Source: Acetivibrio alkalicellulosi (GTDB lineage Bacteria > Bacillota > Clostridia > Acetivibrionales > Acetivibrionaceae). Taken from it: a stretch of DNA of 64,000 nucleotides. Of this stretch, positions 55,783 through 64,000 are shown one piece after another. The number at the start of each line of letters is the position of its first letter. Positions within the stretch are counted from its first letter, which is position 1. A program made the translations under genes and the position numbers. The notes below the pieces were generated by a model. That model did not search any database, had not been told where the DNA came from, and saw only the letters and a list, made by a program, of their open reading frames with translations. The stretch lies in the NCBI GenBank assembly GCA_008125075.1, contig VLTH01000002.1:2955024-3019023 (forward strand). The letters are read 5' to 3'.

Positions 55783-55806
55783 AACATTTTAAGTTGATAA
55801 AATGTT
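55783..55806 (+). promoter_or_regulatory. Inverted repeat upstream of the LexA-like gene
   Basis: AACATTTT and AAAATGTT flank 8 nt, about 100 nt before the start. It could be an autoregulatory operator. The half-sites do not match the Gram-positive SOS box. The 363-bp space holds nothing else recognised. Confidence 0.35.
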
Positions 55807-55906
55807 TATCTTTTGTTAAACTATTAACTACTATGTTATGTATTATGTAAATCTATTAAAAAGTACTTTTTAATAAAACTATATTAATTAATAAAGGATG
55901 GTTAAA

Positions 55907-56542
55907 GTGTCTGTAGATTTTAATTTCTTAACTTCTAAACAAAAAAAAGTTTACACTGCAATTGAGTCATTTATCAAGTCAAATGGTATGCCACCAACTG
56001 TAAGAGAAATCGGTGAGTTAATTGGTGAAAAAACTCCCGGTGCTGTTCAAGGTATTCTAAATAGACTTGAAGAAAAAGGAGTTATCAGGAGACAAGCAAG
56101 AGTAGCAAGATCCATTCAGCTTGTTCAGGATGATTCAAATTATGCACCTCATGCATATCTTCCGCTAATTAAAAAAATAACTGAACGTAACATTGAGGAT
56201 CTTCTTAACATGTATAATATTGTTAAATATTATCCTCTTCCTGCTCATTTATTTGAAAAGAGTGAAAGCTGTTTCATTATTAAATGCCCTGATAACAGCC
56301 TTTTAGAAAGCGGAATAAACTATGAAGATACTTTGATAATCGATATGGAAGCTGAGTTGAACGATGGTGATATTGTTCTATTGTTATTTGAAAACCTTGT
56401 TCTTTTAAGGTTTTATAGCAAAAATGAAAATCCCGATCAGTTGATTTTAAAAGCTGACAGCGACCTTACCGGTAAGGAAGTATTCAACAAAAACGAAGTG
56501 AAAATTATAGGAAAACTCATTGCAAAATATTCTAAATATTAA
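55907..56542 (+). CDS. LexA-like repressor, apparently non-cleavable
   Basis: 211 aa from a GTG at 55907, 9 nt after AAAGG; the ATG at 55898 overlaps that site. The winged helix is LexA-like: LTSKQKKVYTAIESFIKSNG, then PPTVREIGELIGEKTPGAVQ and RLEEKGVIRRQARVARSIQL. The C-terminal S24 fold is present, with a Ser in PDNSLLESGI aligning with the LexA catalytic Ser. Where LexA has the general-base Lys (EATVKRFY) this reads NLVLLRFY, and no Ala-Gly cleavage site occurs between the domains. It should therefore not self-cleave in the SOS response. Its regulon is unknown, and a separate true LexA may exist elsewhere. Confidence 0.8.
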   Translation: MSVDFNFLTSKQKKVYTAIESFIKSNGMPPTVREIGELIGEKTPGAVQGILNRLEEKGVIRRQARVARSIQLVQDDSNYAPHAYLPLIKKITERNIEDLLNMYNIVKYYPLPAHLFEKSESCFIIKCPDNSLLESGINYEDTLIIDMEAELNDGDIVLLLFENLVLLRFYSKNENPDQLILKADSDLTGKEVFNKNEVKIIGKLIAKYSKY

Positions 56543-56570
56543 TAATATTTTATTCTGATTTTGATTTTAT

Positions 56571-56603
56571 TTCAATGGGAGATTTATCTCCCATTGAATT
56601 TTA
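56571..56603 (+). terminator. Terminator of the LexA-like gene
   Basis: TTCAATGGGAGA and TCTCCCATTGAA form a perfect 12-bp stem with a 4-nt loop, followed by a T run, 28 nt past the stop. Confidence 0.85.
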
Positions 56604-56883
56604 ATTATAATCAGATTTTATTTTGTGTCAAAGTTCCCTACATGCCCACTTTCTATTGTTCTATAAAGCAGGTTACTTTAATTCACCCCCCTCAAGAAAG
56701 TCCCCGATATTATATTTTTATATTATATTTTTATTTACTTATCAACTTGTTTAAAACCTTAATTCCTCAAGTCAAATGTGTCAAATCATAGTGAGTGCAT
56801 GTAGGTGAAATGTGAAGAACTATATGCACCCAATTATAATTAATTATCATACTATACAAATCACAAAAATTAATAGACATAAA
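56604..56883. other. Intergenic region, no gene found
   Basis: About 280 bp between two terminators. AT-rich; a TATATTTTTATATTATATTT direct repeat is visible near 56711-56735, with no coding or RNA signal. Confidence 0.4.
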
Positions 56884-56914
56884 AAAATAGAAAGGGCTTT
56901 GCCCCTCCTATTTT
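56884..56914 (-). terminator. Terminator of leuB
   Basis: On the minus strand AAAATAGGAGGGGC and GCCCTTTCTATTTT pair with small mismatches around a 3-nt loop, followed by TTT. Confidence 0.75.
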
Positions 56915-56931
56915 GATAGTATCATTATATT

Positions 56932-57987
56932 TTATAAATAACTTACTATTAGATCTCCAACTTCTTTAGTGCCATAACCCATTTTACCCGCACCTAAATT
57001 TTTAATATCATTTTTTACAGCTTTCTTTATAGCATTTTCAATATCCTGTGCTGCTTTATCTTCTCCTAACTGTTCTAACATCATCTGGCCTGATGCTATT
57101 GCTGCAAGAGGATTTATTACATTTTTACCTGTATATTTAGGTGCCGATCCTCCAATTGGCTCATACATTGAAACACCTTCTGGATTGATATTTCCACCTG
57201 CTGCTATTCCCATACCACCTTGAATAACAGCTCCAAGGTCAGTTATAATATCTCCAAACATATTGTCCGTTACAATAACATCAAAGAATTCTGGATTTTT
57301 AACCATCCACATGCAAGTAGCATCAACATGACAGTAATCAGTTTCAATATCTGGATATTCTTTTGCTAACTCGTAGAAAGTCCTTTCCCATAAATTAAAA
57401 GCATATGTTAAAACATTAGTCTTTCCACAAAGAGTCAATTTTTTTCTTTTATTCCTCTTCTTTGTGTACTCAAATGCAAATCTCAAGCATCTTTCAACAC
57501 CCTTACGTGTGTTTATTGACTCTTGTATAGCTATTTCATCAGGTGTACCTTTCTTTAAAAATCCACCCCCACCTGCATAAAGTCCTTCTGTGTTTTCTCT
57601 TATAACAACAAAATCAATTTCATTTGCACCCTTATCTTTTAAAGGAGTATCTACACCATCATATAAAACAACAGGCCTTAAATTTATATATTGATCAAGT
57701 GTAAAACGAAGTTTTAATAGTATTCCCTTTTCTAGAATACCTGGTGCAACATCTGGATGGCCTATAGCACCAAGCAAAACAGCTTCTCTTGTCTTTAATT
57801 TTTCAATATCATTGTCGGACAATATTTCTCCAGTTTTTAAATACCTTTCTCCACCAAAGTCATAGTACTCTAAATCCATATCAAAGTTGTACTTTTTGCT
57901 AACTGCCTTTAAAACTTTAATACTCTCTTCAACTACTTCTGGCCCTGTTCCATCGCCAGGTATTACTCCAATATTATACTTTTTCAT
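56932..57987 (-). CDS. leuB: 3-isopropylmalate dehydrogenase family enzyme
   Basis: 351 aa, usual LeuB length. It oxidatively decarboxylates 3-isopropylmalate in leucine synthesis. VIPGDGTGPEVVEESIKVLK, LRFTLDQYINLRPV, VVIRENTEGLYAG, VTDNMFGDIITDLGAVIQGG (with metal Asp residues) and YEPIGGSAPKYTGKNVINPL complete the family. The leuA, leuC and leuD genes are not in the window, so a related activity (homoisocitrate or tartrate dehydrogenase) remains possible. The start has AGGAGG about 9 nt upstream. Confidence 0.85.
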   Translation of the reverse strand: MKKYNIGVIPGDGTGPEVVEESIKVLKAVSKKYNFDMDLEYYDFGGERYLKTGEILSDNDIEKLKTREAVLLGAIGHPDVAPGILEKGILLKLRFTLDQYINLRPVVLYDGVDTPLKDKGANEIDFVVIRENTEGLYAGGGGFLKKGTPDEIAIQESINTRKGVERCLRFAFEYTKKRNKRKKLTLCGKTNVLTYAFNLWERTFYELAKEYPDIETDYCHVDATCMWMVKNPEFFDVIVTDNMFGDIITDLGAVIQGGMGIAAGGNINPEGVSMYEPIGGSAPKYTGKNVINPLAAIASGQMMLEQLGEDKAAQDIENAIKKAVKNDIKNLGAGKMGYGTKEVGDLIVSYL

Positions 57988-58200
57988 CTCATCATTTCCT
58001 CCTAAATATAATTATTCCTTTAATAAATCTTTTTTCACCCTAAACAAGTTATACCAATATTTGAATAAGAATTCAAGATATAAATCTTATAAAATTTAAT
58101 TATAAGGCTTTCTATTAATTTATTCTTCTTGATATTTACCTTTATTGATCTATTTTTTTTAATGTATTTTGACATTATATTTCATCTCACCCTTAGATAT

Positions 58201-59088
58201 TTAACTATTTTGCTTCCTGTATTGAAGGGGTGTCAACTTAGTATACTTTTTAAATATGTCATTAAATCTCTGTTGATTAGAAAATCCTACACTTAGGGCA
58301 ATATCACTTATTTTGGTTTGTGTGCTTTCAAGGAGTTCTTTTGCCCTCTCAATTCTAATTTTTAATAAATAGTTAATGGGACTTATTCCTATTTCCTCCT
58401 TGAAAGCTCTTGTAAAATAACTTGAACTTAAGAACACATATTTTGAAATATCTTTTAGGGATATGTCTCTTTCATAATTGTTGTGTATAAAGTTTACAGC
58501 AACCTGCATTAATTCCTTTAACTTTGGGCTTTTATTCTTTATACTATTTTCCCACTCCATTTTTAATGCCCTTGATATAAGAACAAAAAGTTCCAAAACA
58601 AGAAGATAGTTTAAAAATTCACTACCAATATCAGGATTTTGTCGTTCTTTTAATATTCTATTTAAAAGGTTAATTATTTCGTTTTTATGACTTACTTTTA
58701 ATGATATAAAGGATCCCCATTCCTTTTTGCTTACAAAATTCAAGAAATCCTCAAGAGAAACTCCTGAAAATTGCCCTTCAAATTTGTTTTCAAATCTAAA
58801 ACTCAAAACAATAAATTCACAACCCATTTTAGACTTTACTTCAAATTTGTGAAATTGATCAGGTTTTATTATTATTATATCATTAGGACCTATTTCCGCG
58901 TGATTACCAGATATTTCAAATACAGCATTTCCTTTTTTTATATATACCATTTCAAAAAACTCATGACTATTAGGTTCCATGTGCCAACTGGTATCATGAA
59001 ACCTTTCGATAGTTTTTACTATAACAGGTATAAAAGCTGAAGAACTTAGCACACTTCCCCAGGCCTTTGGAAGAATATTTTCATCCAT
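58201..59088 (-). CDS. AraC-family transcriptional regulator with cupin sensor
   Basis: 295 aa. The N-terminal cupin (about 25-130) has the WHMEPNSHEFFEMVYIKKG metal/sugar barrel pattern and NDIIIIKPDQFHKF. The C-terminal pair of HTH motifs (about 190-295) shows DISLKDISKYVFLSSSYFTR, EEIGISPINYLLKIRIERAK, and ISDIALSVGFSNQQRFNDIF then KYTKLTPLQYRKQ. Such regulators usually control carbohydrate genes. No obvious target gene lies beside it; it is 18 bp downstream of the UPF0316 gene. Confidence 0.88.
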   Translation of the reverse strand: MDENILPKAWGSVLSSSAFIPVIVKTIERFHDTSWHMEPNSHEFFEMVYIKKGNAVFEISGNHAEIGPNDIIIIKPDQFHKFEVKSKMGCEFIVLSFRFENKFEGQFSGVSLEDFLNFVSKKEWGSFISLKVSHKNEIINLLNRILKERQNPDIGSEFLNYLLVLELFVLISRALKMEWENSIKNKSPKLKELMQVAVNFIHNNYERDISLKDISKYVFLSSSYFTRAFKEEIGISPINYLLKIRIERAKELLESTQTKISDIALSVGFSNQQRFNDIFKKYTKLTPLQYRKQNS

Positions 59089-59106
59089 TTAAATCACATC
59101 CTGTTT

Positions 59107-59733
59107 CTATTTGACCTTTCTATTAACCTTTCTATAAAACCTTGATATATTAAAAATACTGCTCCTATTAAAAGGCATAGGAGTTCCTGGTCTAAATACC
59201 CCTTGACTTACATTCCTTGCATCCTCTATAGAGTAAAAGGCTTTTGAATTACATTTGTTTATTATTCCAACAACTTCATCTAAGTCTTTTCTTTTAATTA
59301 CAGAGTAAATTATTTTTACCTCTCCTGTTTTGCCATGAGCATCAACTTCAGTTACGCCAAAACCTGCATTTGATAGCCTATCTTTGATTTGACACTCATC
59401 CCTTACTACAATTATTCTCACAACTAACATTCCTATTGCAAGCTTTTCCTCAATAATCATTCCAACATAAGTCCCTGTGGCAAAACCTCCAGCATATGCA
59501 ACATAACACAAAATATTGTTTAGGTTCTGCATAACCTGACCCATTACAAAAATCCATATAATTACTTCAAAAAAACCTAATACAGGAGCAATTTTTCGCT
59601 TCCCTCTTGATAAAAAAATAATTCTCATTGTACCTATTGATACATCAAGAATCCTTGATATGAAAATAAGTAACGGCAGAATTACCCAAGCATAAATTTC
59701 GTTATTAAACAATTCTGAAATAATACAAATCAA
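59107..59733 (-). CDS. UPF0316 (DUF2179) membrane protein
   Basis: About 205 aa. Three hydrophobic segments (VILPLLIFISRILDVSIGTM, PVLGFFEVIIWIFVMGQVMQ, VAYAGGFATGTYVGMIIEE) precede a soluble domain with LVVRIIVVRD and TGEVKIIYSVIKRKDLDEVV. The family is of unknown function. The start is uncertain: AAGGGG abuts a TTG at 59733, while ATT codons at 59724 and 59721 lie at a better distance. Confidence 0.8.
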   Translation of the reverse strand: MICIISELFNNEIYAWVILPLLIFISRILDVSIGTMRIIFLSRGKRKIAPVLGFFEVIIWIFVMGQVMQNLNNILCYVAYAGGFATGTYVGMIIEEKLAIGMLVVRIIVVRDECQIKDRLSNAGFGVTEVDAHGKTGEVKIIYSVIKRKDLDEVVGIINKCNSKAFYSIEDARNVSQGVFRPGTPMPFNRSSIFNISRFYRKVNRKVK

Positions 59734-60044
59734 CCCCTTGATATTTTTTTTAAATTAAGATTTTATTATTTCATCTTTTCCTTAATTGTATTTCATTTAG
59801 ACTAAAAAGGTCAACCATTAAATAATGTATAAGGCCATATTTTTCTTCATTTTTGTTACACAACTCTATAATATGTCTTACAAAAAGTTAGGATGGCTAA
59901 AAATATATCTTTCTCTACTCATACATTCTTTAGATAAATTATAAAAATTTTTTATTAAATTCACTTTCAATACTTTACTAATTCAAATAATAAAAATATA
60001 ATTAAGTTATGTTATTATCATTATTATAGACTGGAGATGTTTTC
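59734..60044. other. Divergent intergenic region, no further gene
   Basis: About 310 bp of AT-rich sequence between the UPF0316 and alpha/beta hydrolase genes. It must carry promoters for both, but no strong pair of boxes is evident. Confidence 0.35.
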
Positions 60045-61016
60045 ATGAGAATTTCTGGCATTACATATACACATTATAAAAGTCATGGGTCTAAAAAAAT
60101 TATACTGGTCATATTTGCATTAGCTTTTATTGCAACTTTAATAGTAGCTATTATTTCTACTTATACAGCTTGGAAGCTAACTCGACCTGAAAAAAGAAGT
60201 CTTCCTATTTTTTCTGCAAATATCGTACCGGAGTACGAAAATATATCATTTAGAGATATAAATAGTGAAATTATTTTAAGAGGATGGTTTTTCGATGCTC
60301 CTGGTGGAAGTGATAAAACAATTGTTATTGCTCATGGATATGGCGGGAACAGACTTCCATTTGGAGAAGATACTATTGATTTAATAAAAAGCTATTTGAG
60401 TGAAGGTTACAATATTTTGACTTTTGACTTTAGAAATTCTGGTGAATCTGATGGAAATATAACCTCGGTTGGATTATATGAAAAAAATGATTTACTTGGA
60501 GCAATTAACTATGCAAAGTCAAGGGGCTCTGAAAAAGTAATTTTATTAGGGTATTCTATGGGAGCGTCAACATGTATTATGGCGGCAGCGGAAAGTGAGC
60601 ATGTTGATGGTATAATAGCAGACAGCCCGTTTTCTGATCTTACTGCTTACCTCAATGAAAACCTTCGTGTATGGAGTGTATGGAGTAATTGGCTTCCAAC
60701 ACCATTTAATAAAACTACTCTCATTGCCATGAAATTGTTAACAGGAATCGATACTTCAGACGTTAGCCCTGTAAATTATATGAATAAAATTTCTCACATA
60801 CCTATATTATTAATCCATAGCGAAGATGATAAAGTAATTCCCATAGAACATAGCCATGCCCTTAAATCTTCCTCTAACGGGAGCAACGTGGAACTTTGGA
60901 AAACCAAAGGAGCCACTCACATAAAAAGTTACACAAAATATCCTGATGGCTATATAAACAGGACTATAGAATTTTTAAATTTAATAGGTAAAGAAGAAGA
61001 GGAAGATACTGAATAA
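60045..61016 (+). CDS. Membrane-anchored alpha/beta hydrolase
   Basis: 323 aa. A hydrophobic N-terminal anchor (IILVIFALAFIATLIVAIIS, about residues 19-38) is followed by the hydrolase core. VIAHGYGGNRLPFGED gives the oxyanion HGYG, ILTFDFRNSGESDG the strand, VILLGYSMGASTCIMAAAE the nucleophile GxSxG Ser, and ILLIHSEDDKVIPIEHSH plus GATHIKSY the acid Asp and catalytic His. The closest groups are YqkD/BAAT-like serine hydrolases. The substrate is unknown. Its stop codon abuts that of the convergent flgN-like gene. Confidence 0.88.
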   Translation: MRISGITYTHYKSHGSKKIILVIFALAFIATLIVAIISTYTAWKLTRPEKRSLPIFSANIVPEYENISFRDINSEIILRGWFFDAPGGSDKTIVIAHGYGGNRLPFGEDTIDLIKSYLSEGYNILTFDFRNSGESDGNITSVGLYEKNDLLGAINYAKSRGSEKVILLGYSMGASTCIMAAAESEHVDGIIADSPFSDLTAYLNENLRVWSVWSNWLPTPFNKTTLIAMKLLTGIDTSDVSPVNYMNKISHIPILLIHSEDDKVIPIEHSHALKSSSNGSNVELWKTKGATHIKSYTKYPDGYINRTIEFLNLIGKEEEEDTE

Positions 61017-61505
61017 TTATTTCTTCTTATCAATAAAGTAGGAGGAACTTGACTCATCATCATATCCATTATATAAAGAATTAACTTTTTTACCTTGATT
61101 AATTCTTTTTATACGTCCACTAAGGTCAGTCATTATATTTTTTACCTTGTCACTGTTTTGCTTCTCTACACCACTTATTTCCTTTAGTATCTCAAGAATT
61201 TTTTCTATTGACCGTTTCAACTCATTTACACCTTCAATACTTGCCATTTTAGCATCTTCTAAGCTTTCCACATTAAAAATATCTTTTATTTTTGTAAAAC
61301 ATGTACTAAAATCCAAATCCAACCTGTCAATCACTTCAATTTTTTTCTGCTTGTTTTCTAACAGCCTTTCAAGACCTTCCATTCCATCTGTTTCTATTGC
61401 CTCAGTTTGAGCCATAGTCAAAAGAAGTATGTCCTGTAAAACTATTTGCTTTTTCTTTGAAACTTCTATCATTCTTTTAATGTACTGCTGAGATAAATTA
61501 TTCAT
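61017..61505 (-). CDS. flgN: FlgN-like flagellar chaperone
   Basis: 162 aa, predicted almost wholly helical. FlgN is the export chaperone for hook-associated proteins FlgK and FlgL. Amphipathic heptads (YIKRMIEVSKKKQIVLQDIL, and LLENKQKKIEVIDRLDLDFS) fit the family, and the position after fliS supports it. The C-terminal tail is Ser/Asp-rich. Assignment is by fold and context because the family is weakly conserved. Confidence 0.65.
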   Translation of the reverse strand: MNNLSQQYIKRMIEVSKKKQIVLQDILLLTMAQTEAIETDGMEGLERLLENKQKKIEVIDRLDLDFSTCFTKIKDIFNVESLEDAKMASIEGVNELKRSIEKILEILKEISGVEKQNSDKVKNIMTDLSGRIKRINQGKKVNSLYNGYDDESSSSYFIDKKK

Positions 61506-61543
61506 AGTAAATCTCTCTTTTCAAAATAAATAATGTAATCTTA

Positions 61544-61945
61544 CTACTTAGCCATTTGAACTTGTCTATTTTGCTGTCTGGCAATTCTTATGGCCTTTTC
61601 CCACGTATCACGAAGGTCTTTAGCAAGATTTAAAACTGCCTCAATTATAGAAGCATCTTTTTTAAGATTAGCATTTAGCAATTCCCTGTACATATAATCA
61701 TATATCAGTTCTAATTGTTGTGCAATATCGTATTTCATATCTAATGTTTCCCTAAATTCTATAATTATATTTTGAGCTTTTATAATTGATGTATTTGCTT
61801 TTTCAATATTTTTTTCTTCTAGTGCCATCTGGGCCTGCATTAAAAATTTAACAAGTCCGTTATACAACATGAGGGTCAAATCTTCATGGCTTGCTGTGTT
61901 TATTGAGTTTTCCTTGTATTGACCATATGGGTTATTGATTGGCAT
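61544..61945 (-). CDS. fliS: Flagellar export chaperone FliS
   Basis: 133 aa from the ATG at 61945 after GGAGGG. FliS binds the flagellin C-terminus and prevents premature polymerisation. NPYGQYKENSINTASHEDLT and LMLYNGLVKFLMQAQMALEE are the standard start, and LIYDYMYRELLNANLKKDAS and DLRDTWEKAIRIARQQ the rest. It follows fliD by about 50 bp. Confidence 0.95.
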   Translation of the reverse strand: MPINNPYGQYKENSINTASHEDLTLMLYNGLVKFLMQAQMALEEKNIEKANTSIIKAQNIIIEFRETLDMKYDIAQQLELIYDYMYRELLNANLKKDASIIEAVLNLAKDLRDTWEKAIRIARQQNRQVQMAK

Positions 61946-61994
61946 TACGAATCCCTCCAAAATATTTATACATTAGTATTAACTGCTATTGTTA

Positions 61995-63917
61995 TTAATT
62001 GCCAAGTTGTGTCATGAGCCATGAAGACTGACTTTCCATTTGGCTTAGCATCTTCTCCATAGCTGTAAACCTACTATAATACGCCTCCTCCTTCTTAGAC
62101 ATACTATCAAGCATTCTTTCAATTATTGAATCTTTTGAAGTTATTTCATTTACAATTGTGTTTTTAAACTCTGTTGAATCTCCAACTATACCTGCTCTTT
62201 CAAGCAATGCTCCTTTTTTTCCACTTGTATCCCTTGTAGTTCTTATATTAGTCTGCATTATGTCAAAAAGTCTTTGGGCCAAGCCACTTTGATTGTATCT
62301 TTCAATTTGCTTATCTCTATCTCCTATCACATCATTTTGTGAATGCTCAGAAGTCTGTGTAAAAAGCTTAACCACTTCATCAAAATTGTTATTTAAAGCA
62401 TCCATTAGCTTTGTTTCATTAATGTTAAGTTTACCTCTTTCAGTATATAATCCTGTTGATATTCCTATATCAAACAAATTAATCGAAGTCCCTTCTACCC
62501 TGTCAAATAAAGCCCTTCTCATATTGTTCACAATACCGCTTAGTATACTATCATTACTAAGTAGCCCCATTCTAGCTCTTTCTTCCCATTTTTCTATTTC
62601 ATCATCAGTCATTACATCTTTTTGTTCTGCTGTAAGTGGCCTGTAGTTTCTATCTCTTCTTTCTGAAACAACACCATTAATTTCATCAATCAACTCATTG
62701 TATTGGTTCACAAATCCCTTAATATTATCAACTACAGCATCTATGTTATTAGATATATCGATTAAAACAGGTTCTGTAGTTAACTCTCTTAAAGAAAAAT
62801 TAACACCCTCAATTACAAAGTCATTACTGCTTCTTTTCATCCCTTCCACATCATTTAGAGTAAATTCTGCATCTGTTCCTTGACTGTACACACCATCTAC
62901 TAAACCTAAGGCTTTTAAAAGACCATTTTCTTCATGTGTGTCTTCGTAAGTTATTGATGAAGTAGCTCCTTGAGTAGTAGATGTCATAGTAAATTTATCA
63001 TTTAATGAGTCATATTGTATTCTAACCCCTGCACTACTTCTATTTATTGCATTCATAATGTCTCTTATATTTGCTTTTTCATATGTCTTTCCCACATCAA
63101 TAACTGTACCATTAATGGTAAAGCTAACATTTTCTTGTGCATCATCTATGTTGATACTAGATTTAAAGTTATTTTTAATACTTTCAAGTCCAGCTACCAT
63201 AGATAGTCTATTACTTTTACTGTCATCTTGTGTAAATCCAAGATTTTCTAGGGTTCCTTTACTTCCTGAATTTTCACTAATGCTAAAGGTACTACCATTT
63301 AGCAATAAAGAAAATTCTATGCTATTTTCAGAAGTTAAAACTTCAATTTTACCTGCTCCAAATGCTTCTGATAAAGCATTATTAATACCTTCTCGAAGTA
63401 CATCAATGTTTGAATAATCCTGTAAGTTTATTGTTCTAGTAACTCCATCTAATGTCACATTTATTTTTTCACCACTAAAATTAAACTCACTTATTGTTCC
63501 ACTTCCCTTAACATCTCCTGCAATTCCCGATAAACCTTCAATCTTAGCACTTGAGGCTAAAGCATGCACTTCTATTTTGTGAGTTCTTGCCTGTGCGCCT
63601 GTGCCTGCCACTGCTGAAACTGCTCCTTCATTACTTGAATTGACCTTAAATGAACTAAAAGCAGATGGAGATCTAAAGTTGGTGGCTGGTCTTAGCAAAT
63701 CAAAATATTTATCTTGAAAGCCTCTTAGCATATTTGTTATATTTCTATAGGAGTCTCTTCTCCATTCTAGCACTTGTCTGTCCTGTGCAACTCTATCTAT
63801 TTTCATTCTTTCCGCTCTCATAAGTTGCTTTATCATTCCTCCAGTATCAATTCCAGATGCAAGCCCTGAAAATCTCAATCTATTATTCTCCATACCTGTC
63901 AAGCTATGCAATGGCAT
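61995..63917 (-). CDS. fliD: Flagellar hook-associated protein 2 (filament cap)
   Basis: 640 aa. FliD caps the growing filament and inserts flagellin. FSGLASGIDTGGMIKQLMRA is the conserved N-terminus (FliD_N), several ladder-like repeats occupy the middle, and QYNELIDEINGVVSERRDR with KLNINETKLMDALNNNFDEV marks FliD_C. The C-terminal coiled region is typical. AAAGGAGG precedes the ATG and also covers the end of flaG. No flagellin gene is in the window. Confidence 0.95.
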   Translation of the reverse strand: MPLHSLTGMENNRLRFSGLASGIDTGGMIKQLMRAERMKIDRVAQDRQVLEWRRDSYRNITNMLRGFQDKYFDLLRPATNFRSPSAFSSFKVNSSNEGAVSAVAGTGAQARTHKIEVHALASSAKIEGLSGIAGDVKGSGTISEFNFSGEKINVTLDGVTRTINLQDYSNIDVLREGINNALSEAFGAGKIEVLTSENSIEFSLLLNGSTFSISENSGSKGTLENLGFTQDDSKSNRLSMVAGLESIKNNFKSSINIDDAQENVSFTINGTVIDVGKTYEKANIRDIMNAINRSSAGVRIQYDSLNDKFTMTSTTQGATSSITYEDTHEENGLLKALGLVDGVYSQGTDAEFTLNDVEGMKRSSNDFVIEGVNFSLRELTTEPVLIDISNNIDAVVDNIKGFVNQYNELIDEINGVVSERRDRNYRPLTAEQKDVMTDDEIEKWEERARMGLLSNDSILSGIVNNMRRALFDRVEGTSINLFDIGISTGLYTERGKLNINETKLMDALNNNFDEVVKLFTQTSEHSQNDVIGDRDKQIERYNQSGLAQRLFDIMQTNIRTTRDTSGKKGALLERAGIVGDSTEFKNTIVNEITSKDSIIERMLDSMSKKEEAYYSRFTAMEKMLSQMESQSSWLMTQLGN

Positions 63918-63922
63918 TAGGA

Positions 63923-64000
63923 TTACCTCCTTTCATCTACAATGATACCGACAATTTCATACATCTTTGCCACCATATCTAGAATTTTTTCTGATGGGAT
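63923..64000 (-). CDS. flaG: FlaG family protein, C-terminal end only
   Basis: The last 25 codons of a gene entering from the right edge read IPSEKILDMVAKMYEIVGII followed by VDERR. This matches the well-conserved C-terminus of FlaG, which usually lies just before fliD. Its stop codon overlaps the ribosome site of fliD. Confidence 0.8.
   Translation of the reverse strand: MPSEKILDMVAKMYEIVGIIVDERR

Overview
The window is AT-rich DNA from a Gram-positive, spore-forming, flagellated, anaerobic, cellulolytic clostridium. Spore maturation genes (spmA/spmB), sporulation-linked ricT, a flagellar cluster (flaG-fliD-fliS-flgN) and an SLH surface protein set the background. A GH48 cellulase and a GH10 xylanase both carry type I dockerins, and a SigI/RsgI pair has PA14 sensor domains. 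Together these point to the Acetivibrio / Hungateiclostridium / Ruminiclostridium group of cellulosome producers. The species cannot be fixed from this sequence. Nearly all genes lie on the minus strand.

Layout: 0-2.7 kb, 5' part of a large SLH surface protein. 3-15.9 kb, housekeeping genes (thioesterase, PilM, DusB, signal peptidase I, a degenerate Nudix protein, HflX, an AOS-family PLP enzyme, a zinc alcohol dehydrogenase, dUTPase, a U32 protein, ZapA). 16-18.8 kb, GH48 cellulase with the decayed remnant of a second GH48 gene beside it. 19.5-22 kb, zinc-ribbon repeat protein, hemerythrin and an unrecognised protein. 22-36.6 kb, a block matching the Bacillus subtilis yaaO-tmk-yaaR-holB-yaaT-yabB-yabC-abrB-metS-yabD-yabE-ksgA order, with abrB inverted as in Bacillus. 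Here spmA/spmB, a ferredoxin and a methionine-rich protein are inserted and rnmV is absent. 36.8-45.7 kb, malic enzyme, CoaX, Asn-rich protein, amidohydrolase, BirA, then a folate cluster (folP-folB-folK) led by an iron alcohol dehydrogenase. 46-48.1 kb, plus-strand Ppx/GppA and CYTH genes. 48.2-53.3 kb, dockerin xylanase and the sigI-rsgI operon, which share a SigI-type promoter signature. 54-60 kb, FolE, a small membrane protein, a LexA-like repressor that looks non-cleavable, LeuB, an AraC regulator and a UPF0316 protein. 60-64 kb, an alpha/beta hydrolase and the flagellar cluster running off the end.

The intergenic spaces hold at least three repeat families: a hairpin-rich element of about 100-200 bp always in one orientation (A), a palindromic element of about 70-110 bp often just after stop codons (B), and two orphan sequences resembling IS200/IS605 right ends without any transposase (C). 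No tRNA, rRNA, CRISPR array or intact transposase was seen. Other notable points are an apparent ATT start codon for HflX, a Shine-Dalgarno-masking hairpin before the methionine-rich gene, and several conserved-looking genes of unknown function.
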